From: Marisimplicoccus framensis_A
Lineage (GTDB): Bacteria; Bacteroidota; Bacteroidia; Flavobacteriales; Flavobacteriaceae
Assembly: GCA_042088875.1 (NCBI GenBank)
Contig: JBELLF010000001.1
Coordinates: 4,377 to 68,376 of the forward strand
Length of the DNA stretch: 64,000 bases
Reading direction: 5' to 3'
This document shows positions 62,814 through 64,000 of the stretch, piece by piece (positions within the stretch are counted from its first letter, which is position 1; each line of letters begins with the position of its first letter). Made by a program: the position numbers and the translations under genes. The notes below the pieces were generated by a model, which ran no database searches, had not been told where the DNA came from, and was given only the letters and a program-made list of their open reading frames with translations.

Positions 62814-64000
62814 CTATTCTTCTTTTACTTCTTCGAAATCAACATCCTGCACATCATCACCTTTGGAATCAGTATTAGTATTTTGGCTATCTGATGAAGG
62901 TCCTTCTCCAGGCTGACCAGAACCACTTTCTGCTTGAGCTTTATACATCTCCTCTGAAGCATTTTTCCATGCTTCGTTTATGGTATTTAATGTCTCATCA
63001 ATTTTTTCTAGATCTTTTGATTCATAAGCTTTTTTCAAATCCGCAAGAGCAGACTCAATTGGCTTTTTCTTATCATCAGATAATTTATCATCAAAGTCTT
63101 TAAGCTGCTTTTCAGTTTGAAATATCATTTGATCAGCACTGTTAAGTTTATCAACTTCCTCTTTGGCCTTAGAATCAGCTTCAGCATTAGCTTCAGCATC
63201 TTTTTTCATTTTTTCAATCTCCTCTTCTGTTAAACCAGAAGAAGCTTCAATTCTAATATCCTGAGATTTATTAGTAGCTTTATCCAGTGCGCTTACATTA
63301 ATTATTCCGTTAGCATCAATATCAAATGTGACTTCTATTTGAGGAACACCTCTTGGCGCAGGTGGAATTCCATCAAGATGAAATCTTCCAATAGTTTTAT
63401 TGTCTTTAGCCATAGGTCGCTCACCCTGAAGAACATGAATTTCTACAGATGGCTGATTATCAGCAGCAGTAGAGAAAACTTGTGATTTTTTTGTTGGAAT
63501 TGTTGTATTTGACTCAATAAGCTTGGTCATTACATTACCCATTGTTTCTATTCCAAGTGATAGAGGAGTAACATCTAATAGTAATACATCTTCAACATCA
63601 CCAGATAGAACACCACCTTGAATTGCAGCTCCTACAGCAACAACTTCATCTGGATTAACTCCTTTTGATGGTTTTTTTCCAAATAAAGATTCAACCTCCT
63701 TTTGAATAATTGGAATTCTTGTTGAACCTCCAACTAGGATCACTTCGTCAATATCATTTTTAGTTAGATTAGCATCTTTTAGCGCTTTCTTAACTGGTTC
63801 CATAGATCTTTTCACTAATTCATCAGATAATTGTTCAAACTTAGCTCTGGTTAGTGTAGTTACTAAGTGCTTTGGACCAGATGAAGTTGCCGTTACATAA
63901 GGTAAGTTAATCTCTGTTTGAGTGGATGAAGACAATTCTATTTTGGCTTTTTCTGCAGCTTCTTTAAGCCTTTGAAGCGCCATAGAATCTTCCCTTAAGT
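62814..64000 (-). CDS. dnaK: Chaperone DnaK (5' end outside window)
   Basis: Hsp70 chaperone. The frame is open to the window edge (LREDSMALQRLKEAAEKAK), so the Met at 63983 is internal and about 240 N-terminal residues lie beyond. Visible parts: end of the ATPase domain (EVILVGGSTRIPIIQKEVE, GVNPDEVVAVGAAIQGG), linker VLLLDVTPLSLGIET, substrate domain (QGERPMAKDNKTIGRFHLDG), lid, and an acidic tail ending DVQDVDFEEVKEE. Followed closely by the thioesterase gene. Confidence 0.97.
   Translation of the reverse strand, partial: LREDSMALQRLKEAAEKAKIELSSSTQTEINLPYVTATSSGPKHLVTTLTRAKFEQLSDELVKRSMEPVKKALKDANLTKNDIDEVILVGGSTRIPIIQKEVESLFGKKPSKGVNPDEVVAVGAAIQGGVLSGDVEDVLLLDVTPLSLGIETMGNVMTKLIESNTTIPTKKSQVFSTAADNQPSVEIHVLQGERPMAKDNKTIGRFHLDGIPPAPRGVPQIEVTFDIDANGIINVSALDKATNKSQDIRIEASSGLTEEEIEKMKKDAEANAEADSKAKEEVDKLNSADQMIFQTEKQLKDFDDKLSDDKKKPIESALADLKKAYESKDLEKIDETLNTINEAWKNASEEMYKAQAESGSGQPGEGPSSDSQNTNTDSKGDDVQDVDFEEVKEE

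Noticed and set aside
1..64000. CRISPR arrays, insertion sequences, prophage genes, defence systems, tRNAs or rRNA
   Set aside because: None seen; there are no regularly spaced repeats, no transposase motifs and no gap large enough for unexplained cargo.

Overview
This is a gene-dense, strongly AT-rich stretch of a bacterial chromosome, and everything in it points to a marine-type member of the Bacteroidota, most likely the Flavobacteriia. The evidence is lineage-typical gene content (Bacteroidota omega-like RNA polymerase subunit, BamD lipoprotein, DUF3822 protein, six-domain S1, plug-type outer-membrane receptor with an N-terminal carboxypeptidase-like domain, eukaryote-type NADP-isocitrate dehydrogenase), promoters of the Bacteroidota form (TTTG, about 19 bases, TAnnTTTG), an absence of purine-rich ribosome-binding sites, and familiar flavobacterial gene neighbourhoods (bamD-rpoZ-coaBC-recN, aroQ-xerD, DUF3822-rsmD). 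Packing is extreme: gaps are mostly 0-60 bases, tandem genes overlap, and eight of ten convergent gene pairs share their last bases. I see no mobile element, prophage, CRISPR array, tRNA or rRNA.

Layout. 1-6854: 3' part of clpC running straight into a thrA-thrB-thrC threonine operon. 6851-13336: an exported M24 peptidase, gcvT, yebC, an acyltransferase and kdsB, then a conserved unknown protein, DUF3822 and rsmD. 13325-13607: RNase P RNA on the minus strand, not detectable as an ORF, its 3' end lying inside the end of rsmD. 13695-15293: dnaX, with an 11-A run just after the clamp-loader domains. 15290-20814 (minus): a tightly coupled pyrR-pyrB-pdxH-sixA-ppk1-ppx operon. 20861-27266 (minus): a clear terminator, rpsA with a textbook promoter, cmk, lon and an MFS transporter.

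27333-30562: msrB, lpd, aroQ, xerD. 30559-41798 (minus): a two-component system, coaE, fabI, a small membrane protein, recN, coaBC, rpoZ-like, bamD, ligA, prmC and an acetyltransferase. 41844-46411: ribD, a thioesterase, dnaA, mltG, a second acetyltransferase. 46484-54078: a DegS-like protease, trmD-rplS, icd, murQ, a small membrane protein, then thrS-infC-rpmI-rplT, in which infC has no AUG/GUG/UUG start and appears to start at AUA or AUU. 54139-58016: an extracytoplasmic sigma factor, membrane anti-sigma candidate, periplasmic coiled-coil sensor candidate and outer-membrane receptor. 58226-60086: fumC and an acetyltransferase. 60066-64000 (minus): 3' part of dnaK, a hotdog thioesterase, an unusual PAS-UbiA fusion and a CPBP intramembrane protease coupled to it.

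Most of the window is core housekeeping. The points most worth checking are the PAS-UbiA fusion coupled to a CAAX-type protease, the possible transcript slippage in dnaX, the non-AUG infC, the compact rnpB, and the genome-wide habit of letting convergent genes share stop codons.
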